The notes under the pieces are model-generated. The model saw only the letters and a list, made by a program, of their open reading frames with translations. It was not told the DNA's origin and did not search any database. A stretch of DNA of 64,000 nt from Hippophae tibetana (taxonomy: Eukaryota > Streptophyta > Magnoliopsida > Rosales > Elaeagnaceae): contig CM072812.1 of NCBI GenBank assembly GCA_037013495.1, positions 36,864,001 to 36,928,000 of the forward strand, read 5' to 3'. The position numbers and the translations under genes are program-made. This document shows positions 12,460-23,046 of the stretch, in pieces (positions within the stretch are counted from its first letter, which is position 1; every line of letters begins with the position of its first letter).

Positions 12460-13728
12460 TTAGTCTTTGCCTTTTTGCAAATGTTCAACTAACTGTTCAA
12501 CTTGAACTTCCACCTTTTTGATAGAAGCTTCCACAGAGTCCAACCGTTGATTGGTTTTAGATTGATTATCCCTACATACTTGAATAAAAGAATTCAAGTT
12601 GTCCTCCAAGGTTGGTTTATTGGGAATGCTTCTTGGAATAGGTGGGTGGAATTGCTGACCTGCTTGGTTTGAGCTTTGAGTGAAAGGAGGGTTGTTTTGC
12701 CTCCAAGAGAAATTTGGATGACTTCTCCACCCAGGATTATAGGTATTTGAATTGGGATCAAACCTTGGTCTCTGTTGATATGCTCCCAACACATTGACCT
12801 GTTCAGGTCCAGTTGTTTCTCCTTGATATGGACAGGCTTCAGTACCATGTCCCATGTTGCTATACAAACCATATTGATCATTATTGGTGTTGGTTTGTGT
12901 AGCGAGAAGGGCAACTTGCTTAGTCAGTTGAACAAGTTGTTGTTGAACTTCATTACTGGAGTCGATTTCATGAACTCCAGCTTTTCTCACTCGGGAGCTT
13001 TTCTGTTGAGAATTAGCACCCAACATCTCAAAGAGGTTATACGTCTCTGAGGCAGTTTTTTCTCTTATTGCTCCTCCTGCAGCGTTGTCGACAATGAACT
13101 GACATTGTTGTGTAAGTCCATCGTAAAAGAATTGGTTCTGCAACTGCAGGGGAAAGCTATGATGGGGACACTGAGTGAGAAACATCTTGAACCTATCCCA
13201 AGCTTCATGGAATGGTTCTCCATCCATCTGAGAGAAAGTAGCAATCTTTCCTCTCAACTCTGATGTTTTTTGATGGGAATAGAATTTTCCCATGAATTTA
13301 TTGTAAATGTTACCCCATGTCATCAGAGAACCTGGGGGAAGTGACATCAACCAAGCTTTGGCCTTATCCTTTAGAGTGTAGGGAAAACATCTCATCCTAA
13401 GTTGATCCTCGTTTAGAATACCGAGGGGGAATGTTTGGACCGTAGCATAGAAATCTCTCATAAAGGAAAGAGAATCTTCATTAGGTAACCCATAAAAGGA
13501 AGGAAGCATAGAAAAATGAATATTTTTAAGGTCGTAATTCCGAGCAGCCTCCCCCAACTGGATAGCGGCAGTTGCCGTGCCTATTACCGGTCTTGCAAAC
13601 TCCTTCATCGTGGTTTCCCTAATATGTTGGTTTTCCTCCATTTCTTTTGGTTCTAGTAAAGGATTAAGACTTGGTTCTATGTTTGGCTCAAAAACAGGTT
13701 GATGGGTAGAATCCAGTTTTGTTGACAC
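12460..13728 (-). CDS. Stand-alone Gag (Gag1) of the Athila-like element
   Basis: A 422-residue frame with its own start and stop, lying between the element leader and the gag-pol frame. Residues 43-245 align without gaps to residues 13-212 of the Gag part of gag-pol, about two thirds identical by eye, with long identical stretches such as [18 protein letters not shown]. The C-terminal third also aligns, ending in a coiled-coil-like segment (QLVEHLQKGKD) where the fused copy runs on into protease. The zinc knuckle is altered: where the fused Gag has Cys-x2-Cys-x4-His-x4-Cys, this one has Tyr286, Tyr289, His294, Cys299. It may supply extra particle protein over Gag-Pol, with nucleic-acid binding left to the fused Gag; that division of labour is inference. 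There is no frameshift or stop within it. Confidence 0.9.
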   Translation of the reverse strand: MSTKLDSTHQPVFEPNIEPSLNPLLEPKEMEENQHIRETTMKEFARPVIGTATAAIQLGEAARNYDLKNIHFSMLPSFYGLPNEDSLSFMRDFYATVQTFPLGILNEDQLRMRCFPYTLKDKAKAWLMSLPPGSLMTWGNIYNKFMGKFYSHQKTSELRGKIATFSQMDGEPFHEAWDRFKMFLTQCPHHSFPLQLQNQFFYDGLTQQCQFIVDNAAGGAIREKTASETYNLFEMLGANSQQKSSRVRKAGVHEIDSSNEVQQQLVQLTKQVALLATQTNTNNDQYGLYSNMGHGTEACPYQGETTGPEQVNVLGAYQQRPRFDPNSNTYNPGWRSHPNFSWRQNNPPFTQSSNQAGQQFHPPIPRSIPNKPTLEDNLNSFIQVCRDNQSKTNQRLDSVEASIKKVEVQVEQLVEHLQKGKD

Positions 13729-13976
13729 TTATTTAAATTTATGAAATTTATTTACATATGGTGTAAGGGGATTTCCTAGGGATCTCCTACCACGCATAGA
13801 CTATTGTAAACGTAAATTTAAAACTCCTGTCAACAAAATAAAAAAATTTAGAGAAAATTTACATGTTATTCAATACAAAGCACTAAACAAAACTAGTTAA
13901 ACCCTAAAAAAAAAATTATTTTATTTTTTTATTTTTTTATTTTTTTATTTTTTTGTAACATAATTAGTATTAACCA

Positions 13977-14103
13977 AGAGTGCTCCCAGGAAAGAATGGT
14001 GGTGCAAACGGCACCTTAAATACCATTCTCCTAGCCAGAGCAACGTTCCCAGGAAAGACTAGTGGCACAAACGCTTTCAAGAACTAGTCTCCTAGACAGA
14101 ACT
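13977..14103 (-). repeat. Two-unit tandem repeat in the element leader
   Basis: Two imperfect units of about 60-64 bp (13977-14040 and 14041-14103), each containing tcccaggaaaga, a tggtgcaaacg or tggcacaaacg segment and a ctcctag segment. It lies in the 5' leader between the primer site and Gag1, next to long T-rich homopolymer runs (13916-13953, 14333-14381). Confidence 0.75.
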
Positions 14104-14480
14104 CCCTTAGATTTTTACTTTTCATGTTATTTAGTTAATTAGGTATAAATTCAAGTAATGTTTTTTTTTTTTTATGAACGGTAATTTTATTTTACTATTC
14201 ACGCTATATTATTTCTTATTAACTTAAAATTTTTTGAATTTTGAATTTTTAAATTTTTTTTTTCATGAACGGTAAAATTTTTTACTTCAAATTTCAAATT
14301 TCTAAATTATTTTACAATTAAAAAAAATTATTATTTTTTTTTATTTTTTATTTTTTTATTTTTTTATTTTTTTTATTTATTATGAATTTTGAAATTTGAT
14401 TATTATTAAAATATCACAATTATTTACAGCACAAAAATGTTTTTAAAATTTTGATAAATAATTTAAAAACGCTATTCCTT

Positions 14481-14497
14481 CCCCGGCAACGGCGCCA
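14481..14497 (-). other. Primer binding site (tRNA-Asp type)
   Basis: The + strand reads ccccggcaacggcgcca, which is the 3' end of plant tRNA-Asp including CCA. The - strand RNA is therefore complementary to it over 17 bases. It lies 6 bases inside the 5' LTR (14504). tRNA-Asp priming is known for Athila and related lineages. Confidence 0.92.
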
Positions 14498-14503
14498 AAA
14501 ACT

Positions 14504-16407
14504 TGATGAACGAAAACCGGCATCGCCGATTCCCGCAAATACTTTGGTTTTAATATTTATAAAACTCTCGCAAGTGCACGAATCATTTCGAAGAAAATGA
14601 TAAGTATACTCCCAAGGTCGATCTAAGTAAGGAATGTATGTGGTTTTTAATTTATTATTCAAACTTTTAAAAACGAAATTAAATCCTAAACATCCTGTCA
14701 CGATAGTTTGGTTTTTGTGTTCCTAATCTAATAAAATAAACATATATACAGATTAATTAAATATAATCTAATAACATAAAAATAAACATAGATACAAATT
14801 CAATAAATAATTATCTAAAAATAAACATATATACGGATTCAATAAATATTCATGCAAATTTTTATCATTTATATTAGCGGAGTATTTATGGATATAATAA
14901 CTAAATTAATTATGCTTGTTCATATTAACTAGGTTATTAAAGATATAAATTGATATTTTATTGATTCTCTCTTTTTTATATAAATACCACCTTTGGTGGG
15001 GTTAGATATTCTTTGTTAACTAAACAAATCAATTAACACCTATGGGTGGGGTTGATAACTAATATGCTTAATTAAATTAATTCCTTTTTCTAAGAGATTG
15101 AAAATGAACCATTTAAATGCCACCTTTGGTGGGGTTAGACAATTTAAACATTATTCAAGGTGTCCAAATTAAACTTAAGAATTTAATTATCCGAGTACTA
15201 ACTTTCAAGTTTTAAAACCACTATTGAAAACATGTTGTCAATACATTTTTACATAATAATTCTTATAAAAACTTTTGAAATAGAGTTTCACTCTAACTAC
15301 CGGGCGATTGTACCAACAAATAAAAGAGCACTACTCTAAATTAGACCGGATAACTAAACCTTAAAATCTAATTTTCGGGTTTAAGTTTGTAATGAAAAAT
15401 AATATATTTCTCTCTAACATTCTTAATATAAAATCTTGAATAAAAACAAAATCAATTCATTTTAAAGATTTTTACCTATTTAATATTTCGCAAGCATAAC
15501 AACGTCGTTATTACATCATTTTTTACTAAACAGCTAGCATAGTTAAATTTAACCACAGACAAGTTGAATATAACATGTAAGAATAAAGCATAAAAATAAC
15601 TGTAAAGAAAATAAAATCCTTACAGAACTTCGACGCTATTCCCGTTGCTAGAAAACCTCCGAGCGGAATTTGCACTTCCATATATTGAATCAAAAATCTA
15701 AATTATTACAAAAACATTACAAGTTCCTCTCAAAAAGAGAAGAACACTAAACCTAAGAGAATTGAACTAAAAACTAAGAGAAAAACTAAGAAAAGCTTAG
15801 AAACTTAGAAAGAAACTAAGAGAAACTAAAAACTAAGAAATGAGAGAAAGAAAGAAGAGAGAAGTGAGTTTTGAAGGTGTGATTTGAAGTGAAGGGAAGG
15901 GGGGTATTTATAGGTGAGGATGGAGAGAAAAAATGAGTAAAAAAATGTTAAAATGTAAAAACGCGTATTGGAATTGCTGATGTCATCAATGACGTCAGCA
16001 TGACGTCACAGGGGCGGCTGCACGTGAAAAATGGGGCGAAAACGCGTTGGGCGCACGGAGGGGGGCTGCTGGGGCGCTGCGCGCAGCTGGGGCGCGCACG
16101 GCTGGGCTGCGGCGCGCGATTTCCGTCTTTTTGACCTTTTCGACCCATTTCGTCCGATTTTTCCATGTTTGTTGACCTTTTCTCACTTATTTATTGATAT
16201 ATTTGTGATGTATTGCTTCAAATATTCCTCTTTGAGTCTTTACATTGCATTTTTAAGCCAAAATACCTGAAAAACAATAAAAATACCCGTGATTCCGAAA
16301 AAGACAAATTTATATAAATATATGATAAAACATATAAATATATGTATTTTTAATCAATTAAGGTACATAAAATCATGGTTATTTTAGTGCTTTTTGAGCA
16401 CTCATCA
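14504..16407 (-). repeat. 5' LTR of the Athila-like element
   Basis: 1904 bp, nearly identical to 3018-5044, ending TCATCA at 16407 and followed by the target duplication gtgca (16408-16412). In element orientation U3 lies at the right end. It contains a bZIP-type motif cluster (15978-16008) and a TATA box (15905-15912). The GC-rich block (about 16010-16122) is much shorter than in the other LTR. Confidence 0.95.
15905..16008 (-). promoter_or_regulatory. LTR promoter: TATA box with upstream TGACGTCA cluster
   Basis: On the - strand TATAAATA (15905-15912) is followed by the purine/pyrimidine-rich start of the transcribed region. 66-100 bp upstream lie TGATGTCA (15978-15985), TGACGTCA (15990-15997) and TGACGTCA (16001-16008), spaced like as-1-type tandem TGACG elements bound by plant TGA/bZIP factors. 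The match is seen directly; responsiveness to stress or salicylate is inference from the motif class. Confidence 0.65.
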
Positions 16408-16412
16408 GTGCA

Positions 16413-16701
16413 CACTTGCAAAAAATTGATTGAGGCCTTGCGATGCTTTAGGTGCGTCCTTCCTATGGATCGTTTTTAGTTGAGATTAATAGAAACCATG
16501 ATTTTCTACGAAATAGCAAACTATTATGGAAGCCGAAGATTGAATTTCCTAAGGAAGCTTTCTTGGAATAAGTTTTGGAAGAAAAAATGGTGGGTTACAA
16601 CAACTACTACAATTAAGAAGTTAATTATAATTGGACCAAAACCTAGCATTTATAAATGTTTTTCTGAATATGATGATATTGATAGTTATGTTAATTACTA
16701 A
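16413..16701 (+). pseudogene. Decayed reading frame split by the Athila-like insertion
   Basis: Across the target site (2960-3017 joined conceptually to 16413 onward) one + strand frame runs on with only two internal stops and ends in an open segment of 73 codons (16480-16701). The segment is rich in Lys, Trp and aromatic residues and has a run of five Thr. I do not recognise it. The continuity of the frame across the insertion point suggests the element hit a former coding region or another repeat's frame. Chance is possible in AT-rich sequence. Confidence 0.3.
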
Positions 16702-17439
16702 AGTCTCTTCTAAATAAAAATGTTTAATTACGTTCAATATTTAAACTTTTTAATGTTTGAATAATTGCTATTATAATAATTGGTTAGATTGCATGCATAC
16801 ATCACATTACTATGTCATGAATGAATGATAACTTGTTTGTGCAAATAATTGAATTTATTTATTTATTATTTAAGTAAATATGACCAATACCATTATGACT
16901 CCTTTCAATAATAAAAAATTGATTGAACACAATTTAAAGAAAGAAAAAAGCAATCTTAATCCCAATATAATGATTGAAAATGTCCACTTTACGAAGGATT
17001 GTCATCTAGTACTAACTGCCAATTAGCATGACATGTTTGTAATGCTTATAATAAGTGGATTAAATCCAATAATAAGGCCAGACAACATCTTCTAGTTGTA
17101 ATAGAATATGATCCATGCCCAAATATAAAAGCTAGAAATTGCTTATGAGATGATTGAGTCTTTCCAATACATGTTTAGGCACCCATCTTAATAAGAAAGG
17201 AATGAGGCCATTAAGACCATCATGAATGCAAAAGTAAAAAAGGCACTCGTGTGTGCTTAAGATAATAAAAATATAAAAGAAGAAACTCATATAGATAAGA
17301 TTATTAGGTTCTTGAGATAATAAGAAACTCAAAAATGATTAACTTCAATACACGTGATAACCATAACATAATTATATTATGAGTCCTAGTTATACATTTT
17401 CTACTAACCTACAACTTACAAGACTTATACAATTGTATA

Positions 17440-18870
17440 TTTTTTGTCATCCCCTTTCAAACTCTGGCCTTGGAAAGACCAAAAATTTGTTTTGCAACAC
17501 TTGAAATTTGTTATTAGCGAGAGGATTTATTAGCACATTAGCAATATGATCCTCAATGCATACACATCTAACATCAAGTTGCTAGCTAGACACTTATTCT
17601 AGCATCATCATTGGATTTTTTTGACAAATGTTGTGTGCTAACATTATCATAGTATACAATTGGTATTTCCTTTAATTGTACTCCTAATTCAAATAGAAAA
17701 GACCTCAAATAGATAACCTATGCATTGGTAGAAGCTAATGCTCGATATTCTGATTTAGTAGAGGATTTGGATATTACATTTTACTTGTTGGAGCTCTAAA
17801 AGATCAAACTGTCACCAAAGAACACACAGTACATGTTCTTCTTCTATCATTAGCACTGGAAGCCTAATTTACATCTAAAAAGGAAACCATATCAACTTCT
17901 TCACATTTCTATAACAATAAACCATGTGTTAGATTTCCCTTGGATACATCAATACTCTTTAATAGCTTGCCAATGTACCACTATTGAAGAAGAAAAGAAT
18001 TACCATAATTTGTTAACAACAAATGTTGTGTCTACTTGAGTCATAATGAGTTACTATAATGCTCTTACTACACTCCTATAAGTAGTTAGATCAATAAGCA
18101 CCTTGTTCATTATACTTCTAATATCCTTCGAGGCAAATTGAGTACACAATAGAATGATAAACTTTTGAATAATATTAGCACTTGTCCTTGTAACTATGAT
18201 ATCATCCATATACACCAATATTATAGTCAAATCTTTATTCTAAGACTTGTAAAATAAAGAGGCATCAAATTTGGAATTGACAAAGCCCATGTTTACTAAA
18301 TTTGTGCTTAGCTTCTGGAGCCAAGCTCTAAAAGAATGTTTAAAACCATAGAGTGCCTTCTTCAATTTTCATACCATAGGCACATCAAGTTGAACTTTAA
18401 ATCCTTAAGGTTGTGTCATATACACCACTTCATCAAGATCTCTATTCAAAATGGAATTATTCACATCTAATTGTCTAATAACCTAGTTCTTGCTCACAAC
18501 TATAGCAAGAATCAACCTAATTTTTATATGCTTGATTACTGGACTGGAAGTCTCAATGAAATCAATATCTTCCCCTTGATGATAAACCTTAGTCGTAACT
18601 CTGGGTTTCAATCTTTAAATCTCATGAGTGGGCTTTCTTTTGATCCTTTAAATCCACTTGTTTCTTATCACCTTAATTTCCACTTCAAAAGAAACTAATT
18701 CCCAAGTTCCATTTTTGATAAGAGCATCATACTCCTTATTTATTGAAACCATCCATTCAAGATATTTACTTGCCTTAGTGAAGCTACTTGGATTTGTATC
18801 AAGGATAGCGAAAACATGTGCTGTGTAAACAACCTTTTTTGGTTTTGTCTACCATTCTTTAACCAAGTCA
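17440..18870 (-). pseudogene. Copia RT/RNase H remnant
   Basis: Translating the - strand in all frames gives scattered copia-type reverse transcriptase and RNase H words (dataset of short matches around 17700-17780, 18180-18480 and 18700-18790) separated by stops and frameshifts. The last piece before the foreign insert corresponds to the segment just upstream of RT in copia polyproteins. No continuous frame above about 60 codons survives. Confidence 0.7.
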
Positions 18871-20948
18871 CCATATGATGTGTATTAAGGATATTAGGAA
18901 GTTGAGATGGTACAAATAGTGCAAGTGGTTGATTGGATACTTTAACACATGGTGGAAATTTAAGGGTGTATGATTCTCATGGATACTATAAGTTATATAG
19001 TCCTTTATGCCATTATTAACTTTCTGTATGTGATAAAAAATGTTCTCTTGAGTGGTGAGTACTTAAGGCAATGTTTATAAGTAAGTTTCATGTGAGGAGC
19101 ATGTGTGTTTGTGAGTCATGTGTCGGCTGATAGTTCCTATGATACAACGTTTACATGTGATGAGCTTGTATAGCTATAAGACATACGTCAGTTGGTAGTT
19201 TCTAAGATGCAACATTTTCATTAGAGAGGAGCCTATATGGTGATGATCTGTGTGTTTGGCTAAGTGTTTCTGGTATGTGGTTGAATGTGTTTGTGATATT
19301 AGTATTTGGTGGTTCGTGATTGAGGGTAGTTTGCATGATTATTTATTCACATTTTATTTCAGTTTACTAATCTTTAGTTACTGATCACACCACAACCACA
19401 TTGAGCTATGGTGTCTTTGGAGTAAAGTTGGGTTCATGTGTTGAAACAAGTCATTATGAAAGCGACAAGTGAGGAAAATAATAGGTAGTTAGGATGGAGT
19501 TCTAATTGATAGAGAAATTGTGTTTTTATTTTTATCAATGTTGTATTTGTTTATTATTTTTAGTGGATTCTTTATTACCGAGTAGTTGTCATAAGATCCC
19601 TTAGGATGCTACTACATAGACAAGGATTTTATGTGGATTTATCTCATTATATATGGTATTGTGCATGCTCTATTATTTGGCTAGTACAATATGAGTTTAA
19701 ATTATGTATGTCTCTGTATAATGAGATTTAAAGTTTGATTACAAAGTTTTTAATATTTATTACAATGCAAAGGCACATAACAGATCGATATGAACATCAT
19801 GAGCTATTTCGTAATAAAATAGTTGTTGCTAAGATTTTCTTCTTTATTCCGTCTTTCATAACACAGGCTCAGAGAAAGAAGAAAGGAAAAAAACAAAGGA
19901 TGAATTTCACTTTAAAGAAAAAGGTATCAAAAGAAACCCATTTATGAAACTTATTATCTAAATGTGGATGAGAATCAAAAATGATTTTCATTTCTATTTT
20001 AATTTCATATTATTTTATACAACTTATCACCTTCTTTGTACAATCATATAATGAAGTATCATTTTATAAAGTTTTTAATATTTATTTCTTGATTTCTAAA
20101 TACTAATAATATATTTGCTACCTAATATACTGGTTTTCTATGATTATTATTTATTGGTTTCATTGCTTTCTATTTAGTGTTTTATTTACTATTGTTGCAC
20201 GTTTAAGATAAGTACTTAAGAAGTTAGTATATCCTTAACCTATTATGTTAGTATAATTTGAGTTTCTATTGTATATGTATAAACATACTAGATATAGACT
20301 ATGATTAGAAAACTTATTTAATTTGTGTAGTTGCATGCTTTATTTTCTTTACTTGTAGCTTGCCTATAGTTTTATATTTATTACTTTTGTTGTATTAAAT
20401 TAATTTTCTTGCTTCCTGGTTAATTTATATTGCTTCTATTTTTTTTATCTACAAGTGAGTTTGGGGTGAGTCTCTAAGGAGTTAGTATCTCCTTACCTTA
20501 GTAGTGTACCAGATGTCAGAATCTTTATTATGATTTGTTATGTTATATATGATTGCATGATGTGAGTGTACAATCATCATTTACCAAATATATTCTCACA
20601 TATGAAGTCCTGAAGTGATTGGAAATCCTTTATAATTTTTTAGTATTCATGATTATTTCACATACAGTGTGATATTTGTTATGGTTTTGCATGCTACTTG
20701 CATGGACAAGAGCTTATGAGACACACCATTATTAGTGTGTTTACTTCGGTTTGTTTCTTCTTATTGCTATTTTTTTGTGTTGAATTGAGCATGCTATTTT
20801 ATACTTCTGCTATTTTATTTGATTATTTCTTATTTAAGAGGCCTACTTGGCCGAGTTGGAATAGAGCTCACAAAAAGATTCCATGGATTGACATTTTTAC
20901 CCCTCATTTAGATACCAATTGTCTATTTGGTTTAGAATAATAATTCAT
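18870..20948. mobile_element. Unclassified 2-kb insertion inside the copia remnant
   Basis: Copia sequence stops near 18870 and resumes near 20948, and the two sides are adjacent in a normal copia polyprotein (integrase tail, then RT), so about 2 kb was inserted. The insert has no clear coding capacity; two + strand open segments (19735-19947, 20698-20940) have no recognised motif. It contains imperfect internal repeats: a unit with agttcctatgatacaacg / agtttctaagatgcaac (about 19080-19235), and a paired motif with agttagtat(a/c)tcctta at about 20224 and 20480. These features would suit a solo LTR, but I could not fix TG/CA ends or a target duplication. Confidence 0.5.
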
Positions 20949-20949
20949 C

Positions 20950-21640
20950 TTATGCAATTGTTCCTACGTATGGAATTCTCAAATACCAAATAGTGAAAGA
21001 GGTAAAGAAATGGTATGAGAAGATGATTGTGTAAAGGAAGAAGACATAGGAATGCTCGACTAAAATTGGAAGTGATGGTGACAAGTCAAACACAAGTGGT
21101 ATAATGGAGTCACATGAAAGTGAAGGTTCAGATTGAATAAGTTGTAAAAGTTCAAGAGCATAGGGATTGAATATTGAACTAGGTATATATAAAAGGTGAA
21201 AAACTTCAAACTTAAAGTCATTGAACTCAATTTCATTGTGTCTTTCAAGAAAAGGAAAATGATGCTCATAGAAATCAACATGTCTACTGGTTATCATCTT
21301 TCTAGATCGAAGTTCATAGTCACTTCATGCATCTCATGCATACCTCTAAGAAAAAATAGTTGGTAGAACGTGGTTCCAACTTATGCTTTACATAGTCTCT
21401 AAGGCATGGAAAACCTAGAGAACCAAAAACTCTCAAGAACATATAGTCATATGGACTTTTGTACATAATAGTATAAAATGAGCTATAATTCAACACTTTC
21501 TTGGGAATTATATTTGAAAATAAACAGTAGTTCTTCAAGCATCATCCTAAAACCTGTTAGGCATACCAGATTGAAGCAAGATAGGCAAATAGACTTTAAC
21601 AACTCTTTTTAGTCTATTCTACATGGACCATTCTAATTTG
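20950..21640 (-). pseudogene. Copia integrase C-terminal remnant
   Basis: The - strand segments at 21320-21538 and 20950-21297 carry the copia post-integrase signature: a LRVFG-type word, then a FPCLRDY and KHKLEPRSTN-like stretch, then SRHVDFYEHHFPF. These correspond to the end of integrase and the linker to RT. Stops and frameshifts separate them. Upstream - strand sequence up to about 22380 is more decayed integrase. Confidence 0.75.
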
Positions 21641-22412
21641 AAGTATAAGGACATGTCATATGATGAACAAGCCCAAGCTTGCTTCATTTTGAACTTATAA
21701 ATCTAAATTATCTACTACATTTGTTTGAACACACTTTAACTTACATTCAAATTATCTTCAACCACAACTTTGAACAATTCAAGTGAAATTTTTGTTTGAC
21801 TCTTAGTAGAAAGAAAATATATCAACATGTACTTAATATTGTCATCAACCAATAGGAGAAAATACTTAGCACTAGTCACAAAAAGAATAGGTTAAGTCCA
21901 CTGGTTAGCAAATACAAATTCAAAAAGGGTGTTCTAATTTATTTGTACCGGTTAAAAATGGTAATTTGTGTGCTTTTGTTAAGGAAAAATTACACACTTA
22001 GAATTAGGTACAATATACTTAGATTGAGAAGCTAATCTTGCTGCCTTACTAAGAACAACATCATAAACATGTTCTAACCTATAATGTTATTTAACATTCT
22101 TACTTGAGAAACTAGTAAAAAGTGCCTTAAGAGATAAAAAAGAGAATTAAAGTTGAGAAGATTCATCTATGCCATTATGAATCTTATAGATTCCATTATC
22201 ACATCTAACTTGGAAGAGTTTCCAAAATTTCCTCCAAAAGACTTACCATAAACATTGAGATTGTTGAAACGTGCAACATGAGCTTGAAAAAACTAATTTT
22301 CATCAAATCTATGATGTCTAAGAATTACTTGCTCCTCAACAATTAATAGATTTTGAATTTCTTGAAGAGTGGGCTCTATACTACTCATATTGAGAGATGT
22401 AATAAAACCTAT

Positions 22413-23012
22413 CTAATCACCTTCTAAGCCATACAAGAGATGCATTATTAACTCTCTTTTAGGAACTTTGCCTCTAACATTAGTGAGATGATCTACGATG
22501 GCTTCAACTTTATCCAAAAATTCATGCATAAGCAATGAATCTTTCCTAAATATTTGTAATTGTGTGTCCAGTTTCATATTTCGAGTTCTTGTTGAAGAAG
22601 ATAACACTACTTCAATAATAGTCCACATTCGAGTTGTTATAGGCGAAGGTGATTCATAGATGTAGAACAACATTTCCTTCATAATTGAATTATAGATCCA
22701 ACTCTTCAAAAGATTGTTTCTTTGATTCCATTGCAAAAATTTGGGACTCAACATTGTGTTACCAGCTTCATCAATGATAAACTATGAAGGAATTGCATAT
22801 CTTATGTCTATGTTTGAATCCAAGCCATAAGTAATGATTAAATTTAACAATTGTTCCTTCCAAATTAAGAAGTTAGTACAATCCAGTTTGACAGATATCA
22901 CTGGACTGTTTAGCAATGAAGAAATGCAAAGCAACCATACTTGAGAATTGGGATGTACGTGATGCAAGTGAATCATTATTTGTAGTGGACACGATAGATG
23001 TCGTAGGATCAA
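22413..23012 (-). pseudogene. Copia Gag remnant
   Basis: Two adjacent open pieces, 22782-23012 (76 codons) and 22413-22754 (113 codons), read as the N-terminal and central parts of a copia Gag. The first contains a NFLIWKEQLL-type word with YGLD. The second has a WI-containing helix and a later LMHEFLDK-type helix typical of the UBN2-like Gag domain. A frameshift or stop separates them. They lie immediately downstream, in element sense, of the leader and primer site. Confidence 0.75.
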
Positions 23013-23046
23013 CCATATAAGTTTGTCAATTACTTCTTGTTATCTC

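Larger units (their letters stand above)
3018..16407 (-). mobile_element. Complete Athila-like Ty3/gypsy LTR retrotransposon with two gag genes
   Basis: The element is read on the - strand, so its 5' LTR is the right-hand one. Both LTRs begin TGATGA and end TCATCA on the + strand, giving 6-bp terminal inverted repeats. The flanking bases gtgca (3013-3017 and 16408-16412) are a perfect 5-bp target duplication. Internal order in element orientation: LTR, primer site complementary to the tRNA-Asp 3' end, long leader, stand-alone gag, spacer, gag-pol, 1.9 kb non-coding tail, polypurine-like tract, LTR. The RT residues around F-M-D-D, the tRNA-Asp primer site and the long LTRs match the Athila lineage. 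No env-like frame is seen. By eye the LTRs differ by about nine substitutions plus indels, so the insertion is recent. All pol catalytic residues are present and the gag-pol frame has no stop. Confidence 0.95.

Noticed and set aside
7647..13050. Many + strand open frames across the gag and gag-pol region
   Set aside because: All lie antisense to intact gag or pol and show no independent features.
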